Shown here in pieces: positions 36,322 to 46,301 of a DNA stretch of 64,000 nt. Under the pieces are notes generated by a model. The model saw only the letters and a program-made list of their open reading frames with translations. It did not search any database and was not told the DNA's origin. This DNA comes from an uncultured Pseudomonadales bacterium. Its GTDB lineage: Bacteria; Pseudomonadota; Gammaproteobacteria; Pseudomonadales; Balneatricaceae. The DNA lies in NCBI GenBank assembly GCA_937773555.1, contig CALJVT010000001.1, positions 53,784 through 117,783 of the forward strand, in the 5' to 3' direction. Numbering within the stretch: position 1 is the stretch's first letter; every line of letters starts with the position of its first letter. A program made the translations under genes and the position numbers.

Positions 36322-36650
36322 AGTGGGGGTCCATTTTAGTTATGAGCCCAATTTGCATCATCACATGCCGCCAGTCAATGCTATAAACACAATGAGTGAT
36401 GTTTAACTAAAAACGCTTTTTTTGTTTCCTATAAGCTATCAAAGGAAACATAAGAAAGGGTATTAAAAACTATAAATATCAGATAGTTATATTTTTTTTA
36501 AAGACATTAGTTTAGCCTAATAGAGCTTAGTTTCTAATGCGATATTTATGCCATAAAAGTGCAAAAAACCACAAAAAAGTGGCCAATAGGAAATATTAAG
36601 ACTAAAGCACTTAAAAAATATCCCATAGGCTTTCAAAGCTGTTGGTGAAG
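36322..36650. other. 329-bp AT-rich gap, nothing supported
   Basis: Between the CoA-transferase and GFA genes, both on the minus strand. It is AT-rich with several A- and T-runs. I see no reading frame, terminator or repeat beyond a small CCAC/GTGG hairpin. Confidence 0.5.
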
Positions 36651-37082
36651 CTATTGTTTGCTTTTGGCCACTGGCATGGTTGCAAAATCTTTAACGTCTG
36701 AGTTAATGGGTGTAGAAGGTAGTCGGCTACTGGCCCAAACATTACATTGGGGTTGAAACCATTTAGCATCGTCCATGGTGCCTACTTTAATATGTATACG
36801 ATCAGGTCTGTTGCTATTGGTGCCAAACAGTTGGCTGCCACAATTAGCACAAAAATGTTTGGTCATTTTAGTGCCAGAATTGGCGTTGTGGCTAAATGTT
36901 TGAGTTTCACCTTGCCAATTCAAGCTTTCAATGGGAACAAAAGCCAAGGCAGCAAATGCAGAACCCCCATTTTTGCGACAATCTTGGCAATGGCAATGGG
37001 CTTGGAACAGCAGAGCAGCTTCTGCTTGGTAACTTATTTGGCCACATAAGCAACTGCCGGTGATTGTTTGTGTATCGGGCAT
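36651..37082 (-). CDS. GFA/CENP-V family zinc protein
   Basis: A 143-residue protein of the glutathione-dependent formaldehyde-activating family. Zinc-binding cysteines appear as CLCG (residues 11-13), CHCQDC (30-35) and CANCG (about 77-81), the normal arrangement. Most members are not proven to act on S-hydroxymethylglutathione, so only the fold and metal sites are safe. It is divergent from thiI with a gap of about 70 bp. Confidence 0.88.
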   Translation of the reverse strand: MPDTQTITGSCLCGQISYQAEAALLFQAHCHCQDCRKNGGSAFAALAFVPIESLNWQGETQTFSHNANSGTKMTKHFCANCGSQLFGTNSNRPDRIHIKVGTMDDAKWFQPQCNVWASSRLPSTPINSDVKDFATMPVAKSKQ

Positions 37083-37151
37083 AGAGGTTGCCTCCTTTTC
37101 ATTGGTATAATATCGGCAGATTCCGTTATTTAAGTGTTTTAAAGTTGTGAC

Positions 37152-38609
37152 ATGAAATTTATTGTTAAACTCTTCCCTGAAATTACGATTAAAAGCCGTC
37201 CTGTAAGAAAGCGTTTTATTCAGCGGCTACAGTCTAACTTAAGGGTTATCCTGCAACGTATTGAGCCAAATATCAAGGTATATGGTTTATGGGACCGCGT
37301 GGACATTAACTGTCCACCGCAGGCAGATGCAGTATATGAAGAAATAGTAACGGCCTTAGGTGATACCCCAGGCATCGCAAATAGTATTGAAGTACAAGAA
37401 TACCCCTTAAAAGACTTTGAACAGGTGCTTGGCATTGTAAAAAGTGTTTGGGGCCAGCGCCTAATAGGTAAGAGTTTTGTTGTGCGGGTTAAACGCTCTG
37501 GAGAACATGATTTTACCTCTGGAGAAATGGAGCGGTACCTTGGTGCGGGTCTGTTGCAGTATACGCAAGCCCTTAGAGTAGATCTTCATACGCCAGAGGT
37601 GACCATTAATTTAGAAGTGAAAGGTGATGCAGTATTTATTATAGAGCGCCTTATTAGCGGCATTGGTGGCTACCCTCAAGGGAGCCAAGAAGCCGTAGTA
37701 TCACTTATTTCGGGTGGGTTTGACTCTATTGTCTCTAGTTACCTCACTATGAAGCGTGGGGCAAAAACTCATTTTGTGTTTTTTAACCTAGGTGGGCTAG
37801 CCCATGAAGCCGGTGTAAAACAGATTTCCTACTACCTATGGAAAAAATTTGGGTCCGCTTCGCGGGTTAAGTTTATATCGGTACCGTTTGAAGAAGTAGT
37901 CGGTGAAATATTACAAAATGTTGACCATTCTCACATGGGTTTAGTGTTAAAACGTATGATGCTGCGGGCAGCAGATCGAGTGTCGGGTAAACTAAAAGCG
38001 GAAGCCATGATTACGGGTGAAAGCATGGCTCAGGTTTCAAGCCAAACATTAACCAACCTAGGGGTTATTGATAAAGTCACAGATCGCTTAGTGTTGCGGC
38101 CATTAATTACGTACGACAAGCAAGACATTATTAACATAGCCACTAAAATTGGTGCGTATGAGTTTGCTGCGTCGATGCCAGAATATTGCGCTGTCATCTC
38201 TAATCGACCCACGGTAAGAGCAAAGCTGAAACGGGTAGAAGAAGAAGAACAAAACTTTAATTTTAATGTGCTTGAAGAGGCCTTAGAGAATTCTCGTGTC
38301 ACTAGTATAGACACCGTGTTAGAAGATATTAAACAATTAGGGCAGCTTTTGCCCAAACAGCGATTACTGGCTAACGATGTAGTTGTGGATGTGCGCCCTA
38401 GTTTGGAGCAGCAAAAAAAACCCTTGAATCTTCCAGGTATAGACATTATCACCGTGCCTTTTTTTATAATTAACAAACAGTTTGGTACCTTTGATCAAGG
38501 TCGAAACTATTTACTGTATTGTGAAAAAGGTGTGATGAGCCAGCTACATGCGCTTCACATTCAAGATCAAGGGTTTAAAAATGTGGGCGTTTACCGACCC
38601 CAAGGTTAG
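37152..38609 (+). CDS. thiI: tRNA uridine 4-sulfurtransferase ThiI
   Basis: Makes 4-thiouridine at tRNA position 8 and supplies sulfur for the thiazole of thiamine. The 485-residue protein has the N-terminal ferredoxin-like/THUMP region (KFIVKLFPEITIKSRPVRKRF), the PP-loop SGGFDSIVSSY near residue 190, the first catalytic cysteine in MPEYCAVIS and the second in the C-terminal rhodanese domain, LYCEKGVMSQLHAL. Both cysteines needed for the disulfide relay are present, so it is the long enterobacterial-type ThiI. Confidence 0.96.
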   Translation: MKFIVKLFPEITIKSRPVRKRFIQRLQSNLRVILQRIEPNIKVYGLWDRVDINCPPQADAVYEEIVTALGDTPGIANSIEVQEYPLKDFEQVLGIVKSVWGQRLIGKSFVVRVKRSGEHDFTSGEMERYLGAGLLQYTQALRVDLHTPEVTINLEVKGDAVFIIERLISGIGGYPQGSQEAVVSLISGGFDSIVSSYLTMKRGAKTHFVFFNLGGLAHEAGVKQISYYLWKKFGSASRVKFISVPFEEVVGEILQNVDHSHMGLVLKRMMLRAADRVSGKLKAEAMITGESMAQVSSQTLTNLGVIDKVTDRLVLRPLITYDKQDIINIATKIGAYEFAASMPEYCAVISNRPTVRAKLKRVEEEEQNFNFNVLEEALENSRVTSIDTVLEDIKQLGQLLPKQRLLANDVVVDVRPSLEQQKKPLNLPGIDIITVPFFIINKQFGTFDQGRNYLLYCEKGVMSQLHALHIQDQGFKNVGVYRPQG

Positions 38610-38654
38610 TGTGTTGCTTAAACTGAGCAAAATAAGTCGCGTTGTTGAATTTTT

Positions 38655-38682
38655 TTGACGTTTTTAGGAGCGATACTAAAAT
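38655..38682 (+). promoter_or_regulatory. Sigma-70-like promoter before oadGAB
   Basis: TTGACG at 38655-38660, a 16-bp spacer and TAAAAT at 38677-38682 precede the oad genes by about 135 bp. A short GCCGC/GCGGC hairpin (38781-38795) lies between it and the ribosome site of oadG. Confidence 0.4.
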
Positions 38683-38817
38683 CATTGGTTTTTATACTGG
38701 GTATTCTTGCGACTTTGGTCACACTTGGGTAAATTGTGTCATTGAAATGATTCGTAGCCTCACCATGGCTGCAAAAATAAGCCGCCACAAGCGGCAAAAA
38801 TAACCGGAGCTGCTATC

Positions 38818-39072
38818 GTGCCAACATCCGAACTAATGCTCGAAGGCCTCACCTTAATGGTGTTTGGCATGGGCTTTGTGTTTACTTTTCTTACCTTATT
38901 GGTGTTTTCCACCAAAATGATGTCCGCTACTGTGTTGCGCTTTTTACCTGTTGAAGAAGTGCTACTACAGCCACCTTTGACCATGGCTTCACCTTCGCAA
39001 CAAATTGCCAATGATCCCCAACTGATGGCGGTGTTAAGCGCAGCGGTTCACCGTTATCGTCAAGATCATTAA
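38818..39072 (+). CDS. oadG: Oxaloacetate decarboxylase gamma chain
   Basis: Small membrane subunit that holds the sodium-pumping decarboxylase together. The 84-residue protein starts with GTG at 38818 after CCGGAG. It has one N-terminal membrane segment (LTLMVFGMGFVFTFLTLLVFSTKM) and a hydrophilic tail, as usual for OadG. The tail ends in HRYRQDH, giving a possible metal-binding set. First gene of oadG-oadA-oadB. Confidence 0.88.
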   Translation: MPTSELMLEGLTLMVFGMGFVFTFLTLLVFSTKMMSATVLRFLPVEEVLLQPPLTMASPSQQIANDPQLMAVLSAAVHRYRQDH

Positions 39073-39126
39073 TAACAGTAGCATCCCCAATTTTCCATCT
39101 TCGATTATTAGCACAGGCGTAAACAC

Positions 39127-40926
39127 ATGACCGCTGTTAAACAACCTTTAGGTATTACTGATGTCGTCCTACGTGACGGCCATCAGTCTCTATTTGCCAC
39201 GCGCATGCGTTTGGCTGATATGCTCCCCATTGCTGACAAGCTAGACCAAATAGGCTATTGGTCTGTTGAAACATGGGGGGGAGCCACGTTCGACTCATGT
39301 ATTCGTTATTTGGGCGAAGACCCTTGGGAGCGTATTCGTGCCCTTAAGGCCGCTATGCCTAGAACGCCGCAACAGATGTTGTTTCGTGCGCAAAATATAC
39401 TTGGCTATCGCCACTATGCTGATGACGTAGTCCGTAAATTTGTAGAACGTGCTGCAATTAATGGGGTTGATGTGTTCCGGGTGTTTGACGCCATGAACGA
39501 TGCTCGCAACTTAGCCACTGCTATTACTGCGGTAAAACATACAGGTAAGCATGCCCAGGGCACCATTTCCTATACTTTAAGCCCCTTACATAATATTGAT
39601 TATTGGGTTGATTTGGCCAAAAAGATTGAAGACCAAGGTGCAGATTCCATCTGTATTAAAGACATGGCTGGTTTATTGAACCCCTATACTGCCTTTGAGC
39701 TAGTGACCCGCCTTAAAGCCGAAACCAACATGCCTGTGCACATGCAATGCCATGCCACTACTGGCTTGTCTACCGCGGCTATCCTGAAGGCTGCAGAAGC
39801 AGGTATTGATAACGTTGACACCTCTATTTCTTCCATGTCGATGACTTATGGCCACTCACCTACAGAATCTGTAGTGTCTATTTTTGAAGGCAGTGACCGT
39901 GATACTGGGCTAGACATTAACGCCCTAGAAGAAGTCGCGGCATACTTTCGCGAAGTGCGTAAAAAATATGCCAAATGGGAGGGTTCCCTTAGGGGGGTAG
40001 ACTCCCGCATTCTAGTGGCTCAAGTGCCAGGTGGCATGCTCACCAATATGGAAAGCCAGCTTAAAGAACAAGGTGCCGCAGATAAGCTTGATGAAGTGTT
40101 AGCAGAAATCCCACGGGTACGTGAAGACTTAGGCTTTATTCCTTTAGTCACGCCAACCTCACAGATTGTAGGCACTCAGGCTGTGCTTAATGTACTTACG
40201 GGTGAACGATACAAAACGATTACTAAAGAAACTGCAGGTGTATTAAAAGGTGAATATGGCGCTGCCATGGCGCCTTTTAATGAAGCACTGCAAACCCGCG
40301 TGCTTGACGGTGCGCAAGCCATTACATGCCGCCCTGCAGACCTCATCGAAGACGAATTAGACAAGCTCACTAAAGAATTACGTGGCCTTGCCAAAGAAAA
40401 GAATATTAAACTGGCTTCAGGAGACCGGGAAATAGATGACGTATTAACCTACGCCTTATTCCCTCAAGTGGGGCTTAAATTCTTACAAAACCGTGATAAC
40501 CCCGAGGCCTTTGAACCAGTGCCTACGTTGGAGTCTGCTGTTGCGTCCACAGCGCCTAAAGTCGCTGTTGGGGGCTCCACTATTTATACTATTGGTGTCA
40601 ATGGCCAAAGCTATGTAGTGGAAGTAGAAGAAGGGGGAGATATTTCAGCTGTTGGTGTGGCTAAAGTTGCTATTGCCGCCGCCCCAGCTTCTGCCGCTGC
40701 GCCAGTGACAGGTGGCGAGCCCATCACTGCACCTTTAGCGGGTAATATTTGGAAGGTTCATGCGGTACCCGGGCAAGCAGTGCAAGAAGGCGATGTGTTA
40801 TTTATCTTAGAAGCTATGAAAATGGAAACTGAAATTCGCACCAGCAAGGCAGGTGTGGTTGGTTCTGTAACGGCTAAAGAAGGCGACTCTGTATCTGTTG
40901 GTGATACCTTGTTAACCTTAGTTTAG
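39127..40926 (+). CDS. oadA: Oxaloacetate decarboxylase alpha chain, biotin-carrying
   Basis: Carboxyltransferase and biotin subunit of the Na+-pumping oxaloacetate decarboxylase. The 599-residue protein begins with the pyruvate-carboxylase-like carboxyltransferase ([49 protein letters not shown]) followed by the PYC-OADA domain, an Ala/Pro-rich hinge around residues 515-530 and a biotinyl domain with the lysine in EAMKMET about 35 residues before the end. It transfers CO2 from oxaloacetate to biotin. Confidence 0.96.
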   Translation: MTAVKQPLGITDVVLRDGHQSLFATRMRLADMLPIADKLDQIGYWSVETWGGATFDSCIRYLGEDPWERIRALKAAMPRTPQQMLFRAQNILGYRHYADDVVRKFVERAAINGVDVFRVFDAMNDARNLATAITAVKHTGKHAQGTISYTLSPLHNIDYWVDLAKKIEDQGADSICIKDMAGLLNPYTAFELVTRLKAETNMPVHMQCHATTGLSTAAILKAAEAGIDNVDTSISSMSMTYGHSPTESVVSIFEGSDRDTGLDINALEEVAAYFREVRKKYAKWEGSLRGVDSRILVAQVPGGMLTNMESQLKEQGAADKLDEVLAEIPRVREDLGFIPLVTPTSQIVGTQAVLNVLTGERYKTITKETAGVLKGEYGAAMAPFNEALQTRVLDGAQAITCRPADLIEDELDKLTKELRGLAKEKNIKLASGDREIDDVLTYALFPQVGLKFLQNRDNPEAFEPVPTLESAVASTAPKVAVGGSTIYTIGVNGQSYVVEVEEGGDISAVGVAKVAIAAAPASAAAPVTGGEPITAPLAGNIWKVHAVPGQAVQEGDVLFILEAMKMETEIRTSKAGVVGSVTAKEGDSVSVGDTLLTLV

Positions 40927-40937
40927 GCGGAATATTC

Positions 40938-42074
40938 ATGGATAAGTTATTACAAATCTGGCACAGCTCCGGTGTATACCAAGTGCAGCCAGGGCAAGTG
41001 GTAATGATGGCGGTGGGGCTATTGCTCCTGTATCTAGCCATTAAGCGCAATTTTGAACCCTTACTACTGATACCGATTGGTTTTGGTGGCATATTAGCCA
41101 ATATCCCTGGGGCTGGCTTAGCCGAGTCTGGTGGCATTCTTTATATGTTCTATACAGTGGGTATAGAAACGGGTGCCTTCCCACTAATCATCTTTATGGG
41201 TGTGGGTGCCATGACCGATTTTGGTCCTTTACTGGCTAACCCTAAAACTCTCTTTTTGGGTGCGGCAGCGCAGTTTGGTATCTTTGTAACCCTTATTGGT
41301 GCTGTAGGTTTAACCACGTTAGGGGTAATGGACTTTACCCTTGCCGATGCGGCTGCAATAGGTATTATTGGTGGTGCAGACGGCCCCACATCGATCTACG
41401 TAGCCAGTAAATTGGCGCCAGATTTACTGGGCGCTATCGCAGTGGCATCTTATTCCTATATGGCCTTGGTGCCGTTAATTCAGCCGCCTATTATGCGTGC
41501 GTTAACGACGGAAAAAGAACGCCAGATAAAAATGGTGCAGCTACGCCCTGTAGGTAAAGTAGAGAAAATTGTATTTCCATTACTATTGTTGCTTTTGGTA
41601 GCCTTTATGCTGCCAGACGCGGCACCGTTATTGGGTATGTTTTGTTTTGGTAACCTCATGCGCGAGTCTGGTGTAGTGGATCGACTGTCAGATACCACTC
41701 AAAATGCCTTAATTAACGTAGTGACTATTTTCTTAGGCTTAGCAGTGGGCTCTAAACTGTCAGCTGATAAATTCTTAGACTTAACCACTTTAGGCATTCT
41801 TTGCCTTGGCATGGTGGCGTTTGCAATTGGCACAGCCTCTGGCGTGTTGATGGCAAAACTGATGAACAAATTGACTGGTGGTGGCATTAATCCCCTGATT
41901 GGCTCAGCGGGTGTCTCGGCAGTGCCAATGGCAGCTCGTGTGTCTAACAAGGTGGGTTTAGAAGCCAATAACCAAAACTTTTTGTTAATGCATGCTATGG
42001 GCCCCAACGTGGCAGGTGTTATTGGCTCGGCTGTTGCGGCCGGTATTATGATTAACTACGTTGGCGGTGGATAA
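40938..42074 (+). CDS. oadB: Oxaloacetate decarboxylase beta chain, Na+ pump
   Basis: Inner-membrane subunit that decarboxylates carboxybiotin and exports sodium ions. The 378-residue protein has many membrane segments and the sodium-site signatures [40 protein letters not shown] and [18 protein letters not shown]. It lies 11 bp after oadA. Together with oadG this is a complete pump; the sodium gradient could power the PomA/PomB-type motor encoded just downstream. Confidence 0.95.
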   Translation: MDKLLQIWHSSGVYQVQPGQVVMMAVGLLLLYLAIKRNFEPLLLIPIGFGGILANIPGAGLAESGGILYMFYTVGIETGAFPLIIFMGVGAMTDFGPLLANPKTLFLGAAAQFGIFVTLIGAVGLTTLGVMDFTLADAAAIGIIGGADGPTSIYVASKLAPDLLGAIAVASYSYMALVPLIQPPIMRALTTEKERQIKMVQLRPVGKVEKIVFPLLLLLLVAFMLPDAAPLLGMFCFGNLMRESGVVDRLSDTTQNALINVVTIFLGLAVGSKLSADKFLDLTTLGILCLGMVAFAIGTASGVLMAKLMNKLTGGGINPLIGSAGVSAVPMAARVSNKVGLEANNQNFLLMHAMGPNVAGVIGSAVAAGIMINYVGGG

Positions 42075-42079
42075 CGCCT

Positions 42080-42595
42080 ATGGCGCGCAAGGCAAGCGAC
42101 AGAGGTCAAAATGGCAGAAAGCCCTGTGCTTTTTGTCAGACGATGCGCTGGGTTTTGGTTTTTACCGTTATCGTGGTGATGCTTCTGGCTTATGGCAATA
42201 AGCTTTGGTGGTTAGCTGGGATAGAGTTCAGCACTTTATTTGGTTATCTAGTTTTGCTGTGCTTTTTTTTAGTATTAGGTTACCGAGTGTGGGATGAATA
42301 TGGCAGGCCCAAAAAATCTTTGTTAGAGCAAGAAGAAAAACGTATAAAACGCGAGCGGCAAGAGAAACTGTTTGATGAGATAGATGCTTTAGAAGCCCAG
42401 AGTGCTCAAGCAGAGGATACTCAGGTGAGGCACACAGAGCCAACACAAGTAGAGGCGAAGCCGAAGCAACAACCTGAGCAAGGCAACAGTAATGAAACCT
42501 CTGAGCCCGATGAGAATCAGCAGCCTAAAAAATCAACATTAAATGTGGTATCTGAACAATTAGATTTGTTAGGCTTTTCAACAGAACAGAAATAA
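42080..42595 (+). CDS. Small membrane protein with charged tail, unknown
   Basis: A 171-residue protein that I do not recognise. It has a short N-terminal cytoplasmic part with a CAFC motif, two adjacent membrane segments (about residues 24-41 and 48-67), a basic/acidic helical stretch (KKSLLEQEEKRIKRERQEKL) and a Gln/Glu-rich low-complexity tail. It begins 5 bp after oadB and probably belongs to the same transcript. Confidence 0.7.
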   Translation: MARKASDRGQNGRKPCAFCQTMRWVLVFTVIVVMLLAYGNKLWWLAGIEFSTLFGYLVLLCFFLVLGYRVWDEYGRPKKSLLEQEEKRIKRERQEKLFDEIDALEAQSAQAEDTQVRHTEPTQVEAKPKQQPEQGNSNETSEPDENQQPKKSTLNVVSEQLDLLGFSTEQK

Positions 42596-42602
42596 TTTTC
42601 GA

Positions 42603-42791
42603 ATGAACACAAACAAAAAACCACCTAATTGTATGCAATGTAAGCACTTTTATATCACTTGGGAAGCCAACTTTCCAAGAGGTTGTCGCTTGTTTGCTAT
42701 TAAATCTCGTCAGTTGCCGATGATAGAAGTGATGCGTATCGATGGCCATGCCTGCAGGGGCTATGAGCCAAAAGCCATCAAAAAAGCCTAA
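42603..42791 (+). CDS. Small four-cysteine protein, probable metal site
   Basis: A 62-residue protein with cysteines at 10, 13, 28 and 51 (CMQC, RGCRLF, HACRGYEP). This CxxC-KHFYITW-FPRGCR pattern recurs in small conserved bacterial proteins of unknown function and suggests a zinc or iron-sulfur site. It is 7 bp from the preceding gene, so co-transcribed. No further role is supported. Confidence 0.65.
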   Translation: MNTNKKPPNCMQCKHFYITWEANFPRGCRLFAIKSRQLPMIEVMRIDGHACRGYEPKAIKKA

Positions 42792-43147
42792 AATGCCTTT
42801 TGCAAAATGCCATAAGCAGTGGGCGCTAGTCCCTTACCGCCAAAAACTGTAACCCGTCCGTGTTTAATTTTTTGTTAACACACTGCCCACCCCAAAACGT
42901 TTGGCCTGTATAGCAACGATACTAAGTAAGGCTAAAAATTAACTGCGCAATTATTATTAAAAAATATTAATTTCAAATTCTTTTGTTATTTTTACCTCCA
43001 AAATCTATCCACTAATTTAGAGGTAACTTAAATGGCATTACGCACTATATTGATAACAGCGATATTAATACTAAATATTTATTATATTTGGTCGATAAGA
43101 CTGCATAGGAATGAATTTTTAATATTCACTAACTAGAGAAGGTATCA
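42792..43147. other. Gap before pomA, with one possible tiny gene
   Basis: An AT-rich 356-bp stretch without a clear sigma-54 or sigma-28 sequence. The only coding candidate is the 34-codon frame at 43032-43136. Confidence 0.4.
43032..43136 (+). CDS. Possible 34-residue membrane microprotein
   Basis: An ATG at 43032, preceded at 8 bp by AGAGGT, opens a 34-codon frame whose first half is strongly hydrophobic (ALRTILITAILILNIYYIW) followed by basic residues. The stop at 43134-43136 directly precedes the ribosome site of pomA, which would allow coupling. Small size makes chance possible. Confidence 0.3.
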   Translation: MALRTILITAILILNIYYIWSIRLHRNEFLIFTN

Positions 43148-43915
43148 ATGGATTTTGCAACAATCATTGGATTTATAGCGTCTTTTACCATTGTTGCGAT
43201 TGGTATTCTTATCGGTGGGCCCGCAAGTTTGTTTATTAATACTGCGTCCATTTTTATTGTAGTTGCAGGGTCTTTGGCAGTTGTATTAACACGCTCATCT
43301 TTGGCAGACTTTATCGGCGCAGGCGCTCTAGCGGGTAAGGCGTTTACAAATAAGGTGGACAAGCCAGAAGAACTTATTGAAAAGGTAGTTGAGATCGCAA
43401 CTATTGCCCGTAAAGACGGCATGATTGCTCTGGAAACTCTGGAAATTGACAATGAATTTTTAGCTAAAGGTGTAGGGATGTTAGTGGATGGCGAAACTGG
43501 TTCTGGTATTAAAGTAGGACTTGGCATAGATGCTGGAATGATAATTCGCAGAGGTAAATCTGGTGCTGCTTTATTTGAAGCGTGGGCAGATTTTGCCCCC
43601 GCTATGGGTATGATTGGTACGCTGGTAGGTTTGGTACAGATGTTGGCCAACATGTCTGATCCAAAATCGATTGGGCCAGCCATGGCTGTAGCTTTGCTAA
43701 CGACGCTTTATGGTGCGGTTATTGCCAATATGATTGCTATGCCCATTATGCAAAAATTACAACAACGTCTGGAGGCAGAAACGCTTAACAATGACTTGGT
43801 TGTTTCGGCGCTCATGTTTATCTCCCAAGGGGGTAACCCTCGGCTTTTGGAAGCGATGTTGCTAGGTTATTTGTCGCCCAAAGCTCGCGCGAAGTTAAAG
43901 GCTGCCGTTAGTTAG
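43148..43915 (+). CDS. pomA: Flagellar motor stator protein, PomA type
   Basis: Ion-channel subunit of the flagellar stator. At 255 residues it matches sodium-type PomA more than proton-type MotA (about 295): MDFATIIGFIASFTIVAIGILIGGP, the cytoplasmic EKVVEIATIARKDGMIALE, then FAPAMGMIGTLVGLVQMLANMSDPKSIGPAMAVALLTTLYGAVIANM across the third and fourth membrane segments. It is followed by the stator partner gene after 24 bp, with an AAGGAGAA ribosome site. Confidence 0.92.
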   Translation: MDFATIIGFIASFTIVAIGILIGGPASLFINTASIFIVVAGSLAVVLTRSSLADFIGAGALAGKAFTNKVDKPEELIEKVVEIATIARKDGMIALETLEIDNEFLAKGVGMLVDGETGSGIKVGLGIDAGMIIRRGKSGAALFEAWADFAPAMGMIGTLVGLVQMLANMSDPKSIGPAMAVALLTTLYGAVIANMIAMPIMQKLQQRLEAETLNNDLVVSALMFISQGGNPRLLEAMLLGYLSPKARAKLKAAVS

Positions 43916-43939
43916 ATTGCAGCCTAAGGAGAAGAGCTT

Positions 43940-45058
43940 ATGGTTGGAGACGACCCACAAGAGCAAGAGCAAGAAGAATGCCCGGTGTGTAAAAAAGGTG
44001 CCCCCATGTGGATGTCAACCTTTGCAGACATGGCGACTTTGTTAATGGCGTTTTTTGTTTTAATTTTATCCTTTTCAGAAATCAAGTCACTCAAGTATAA
44101 ACAAATAGCGGGCTCTATGAAAAATGCCTTTGGTGTGCAAAAAGAAGCGGAAGCGCCCCAGCCCCCAAAAGGTACTAGCTTATTATCTCAAACATTTAGC
44201 CCCACCGTGGCGCAGATAACTATACTGGATCAAGTAAAGCAAGAGACCACTAATAATAAGCAAAAAGATTTAATCTTAAGAACTGAGATAAAAAAGCATG
44301 ACTTTGATATTGATGCCGAAAAACAAAAGGCAGAAATTATCTTAGCCGAAGAGATTGCCAATGGCCAGGTTGAGATAATTGTTCAAGATGACTTGCTTGT
44401 CGTTCAGCTGCAAGGCCCTGGCAGCGTAGGTGAAGCGGAAAGCGACAACGAACTAGGCTTTGTGACTGAAGCAACAGTAGAACTTTATGCAAAAATTTCT
44501 GATGCCCAAAAAGCTACTGAAGCACCCATTAAAGTACAAGAAAAGCAGTCTAAGCAGGATCAGCAAGATGAAACAGTGTATCAACAGCAACAACAACAGG
44601 CGCAGCAAGAAGTGGCCAAACTGCAAATGATACTTTCAGAAGAGCTCACCCAAGGCTTAGTAGAAGTAGAACGAAAAGGGACTAAAATTATTGTTCGACT
44701 CAGACAAAAGGGTACTTTTCCAAATGATAGTGCGCAGATTAACCCTACTGCCTTGCCTGTACTTAGGGCTCTAAGGGATGCCATTAATAGAAATAGAGGG
44801 CAGGTTATTATTACTGGACATACGGACGACCGCTTACCATCTTTAGGTAGTGTATATCCAAGTAATTGGGATTTATCGGCAGTTCGGGCAGCAGCTATAG
44901 CCGATTCGCTAATTAGCTTGATGAACATTCCTAAGGAGCGTATCTCTGTTTCAGGCAAGGCAGCTACTGCCCCTTTAAACAATAATGCATCTTCAAAAGA
45001 TCGCGCGCGTAACCGCAGAGTTGAAGTGGTATTAGATATAGCTGGGGTTAAGCAGTAG
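43940..45058 (+). CDS. pomB: Flagellar motor stator protein, PomB/MotB type, with repeated module
   Basis: A 372-residue stator partner. After a CPVCKKG-containing N-terminus, the single membrane segment carries the ion-binding Asp30 in TFADMATLLMAFF, followed by the plug region. The C-terminal OmpA-like domain (VIITGHTDDRLP, SNWDLSAVRAAAIADSLI, RNRRVEVVL) binds peptidoglycan. It is longer than usual: residues 130-192 resemble residues 227-282 (AEIILAEEIANGQVEIIVQDDLLVVQL versus MILSEELTQGLVEVERKGTKIIVRL), so the start of the periplasmic domain seems duplicated, with a Gln-rich linker between copies. Confidence 0.92.
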   Translation: MVGDDPQEQEQEECPVCKKGAPMWMSTFADMATLLMAFFVLILSFSEIKSLKYKQIAGSMKNAFGVQKEAEAPQPPKGTSLLSQTFSPTVAQITILDQVKQETTNNKQKDLILRTEIKKHDFDIDAEKQKAEIILAEEIANGQVEIIVQDDLLVVQLQGPGSVGEAESDNELGFVTEATVELYAKISDAQKATEAPIKVQEKQSKQDQQDETVYQQQQQQAQQEVAKLQMILSEELTQGLVEVERKGTKIIVRLRQKGTFPNDSAQINPTALPVLRALRDAINRNRGQVIITGHTDDRLPSLGSVYPSNWDLSAVRAAAIADSLISLMNIPKERISVSGKAATAPLNNNASSKDRARNRRVEVVLDIAGVKQ

Positions 45059-45215
45059 CTAGGCTAAGGCAGCCTTTGCAATAGTGCCTACATTGAGTTG
45101 CTTCCAGATAAATAACAGGTTGTTGTTTAGTCGGTGATAATGGCTCAGTGTTGCTTCATTTCATAGGCGCAGCTTAACCAATAATTCATCAATCGATAAT
45201 GCAATAGGAGGGAAG

Positions 45216-46301
45216 ATGATCAACAGTGTGCTCGGACCTTTATTGCCATCCAATGGCTTGGCCAGGCCAGCCGTTAACCTTGGTAAAGGCACTGTAATGC
45301 CATTAACCACTTTAACAAAAGGCCAGCTAATGGAGGGGGTTGTAGTACAACTACAACCGCGATTATTAGTTGAAACGCCTGCTAATATTTTTAGTGCTGC
45401 TGCAAACGCCGGAGCCCATAAACTTGGGGAACGATTATTGTTTAAAGTGGTGGACCCAGACTCACGCCCACCACGCCTAGAATTGTTACGACCTGGACAG
45501 TTGGCAAGGTCCTCAGTATTAGAGCAAAACGTTTTTTTACGCAGCCTATTATATCGCCCAGATAGCCTTGCACCGTTACAAAAATGGCTGTCTGGACATT
45601 TATCTGTAGGGTTATCAAACCTAGGTTCCAAAACCAAAATGCCCACTGCATTATCAGCCTTACTGAACGAGTTCTGGCAATTACCAAGTAACCCAAAAGC
45701 CCTGGATATAAAAAAAACACTGTTGATGAGTGGCTTATTTAGCGAAAGTAGGGGCCATGAGAAAACACGAGCTAGGTCTATAGTGGGGCCGGCAAAACCT
45801 AATAATGACCTTAAATCCTTATTACAATTAGTTGCCTTAGAAGAAGGCTTTGATCATGAGACTAAGCCTTTGTTAGAGGCGTTGCATTCTAGTCAAATAA
45901 AAGCCCTAAACGCACTTGTTAATAACCAGGTGTATTATCAATGGTTAATGCCCTGGTTTGACCAACAATACTTGATGATCACCTTGCAGCAAAATGAACA
46001 GCAGCTTAGTCAAAAAAAGTGGTCTATTAGCCTTGCTCATCAGGGCCCAGAGTTAGGTAATTTACAAATAAACCTGTTGCTAACTCAAGCAGTAGACACT
46101 AAGGAGGCAACCGCCAGCTTGCACTTTGCTAGTAATACCTTGTGGTTAGCCCCACTGGTAAATAGCTCTAAACAGCAATTAAATAGGGCACTGCAGACTC
46201 ATGGCATACACCTGCAACATGTAAGTGTGGGGCCACTGGAAGACAATGATGCCAAAGATAGGCATAACCCAGCCCATGCTATTTTGGATGTTCATGTATG
46301 A
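45216..46301 (+). CDS. fliK: Flagellar hook-length control protein FliK
   Basis: A 361-residue protein with a poorly conserved N-terminal half and a C-terminal Flg_hook-like domain (WSISLAHQGPELGNLQINLLLTQ, LWLAPLVNSSKQQLNRALQTHGIHLQHVSVG), the arrangement of FliK. It measures hook length and triggers the FlhB substrate switch. The identification is supported by the directly overlapping FlhB C-terminal-domain gene. GGAGGG precedes the ATG at 45216. Confidence 0.78.
   Translation: MINSVLGPLLPSNGLARPAVNLGKGTVMPLTTLTKGQLMEGVVVQLQPRLLVETPANIFSAAANAGAHKLGERLLFKVVDPDSRPPRLELLRPGQLARSSVLEQNVFLRSLLYRPDSLAPLQKWLSGHLSVGLSNLGSKTKMPTALSALLNEFWQLPSNPKALDIKKTLLMSGLFSESRGHEKTRARSIVGPAKPNNDLKSLLQLVALEEGFDHETKPLLEALHSSQIKALNALVNNQVYYQWLMPWFDQQYLMITLQQNEQQLSQKKWSISLAHQGPELGNLQINLLLTQAVDTKEATASLHFASNTLWLAPLVNSSKQQLNRALQTHGIHLQHVSVGPLEDNDAKDRHNPAHAILDVHV

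Noticed and set aside
45143-45166. Sigma-54-like sequence TGGCTCAGTGTTGCT before fliK
   Set aside because: The spacing between GG and GC is 9 bp instead of 10, which normally abolishes sigma-54 promoter activity.
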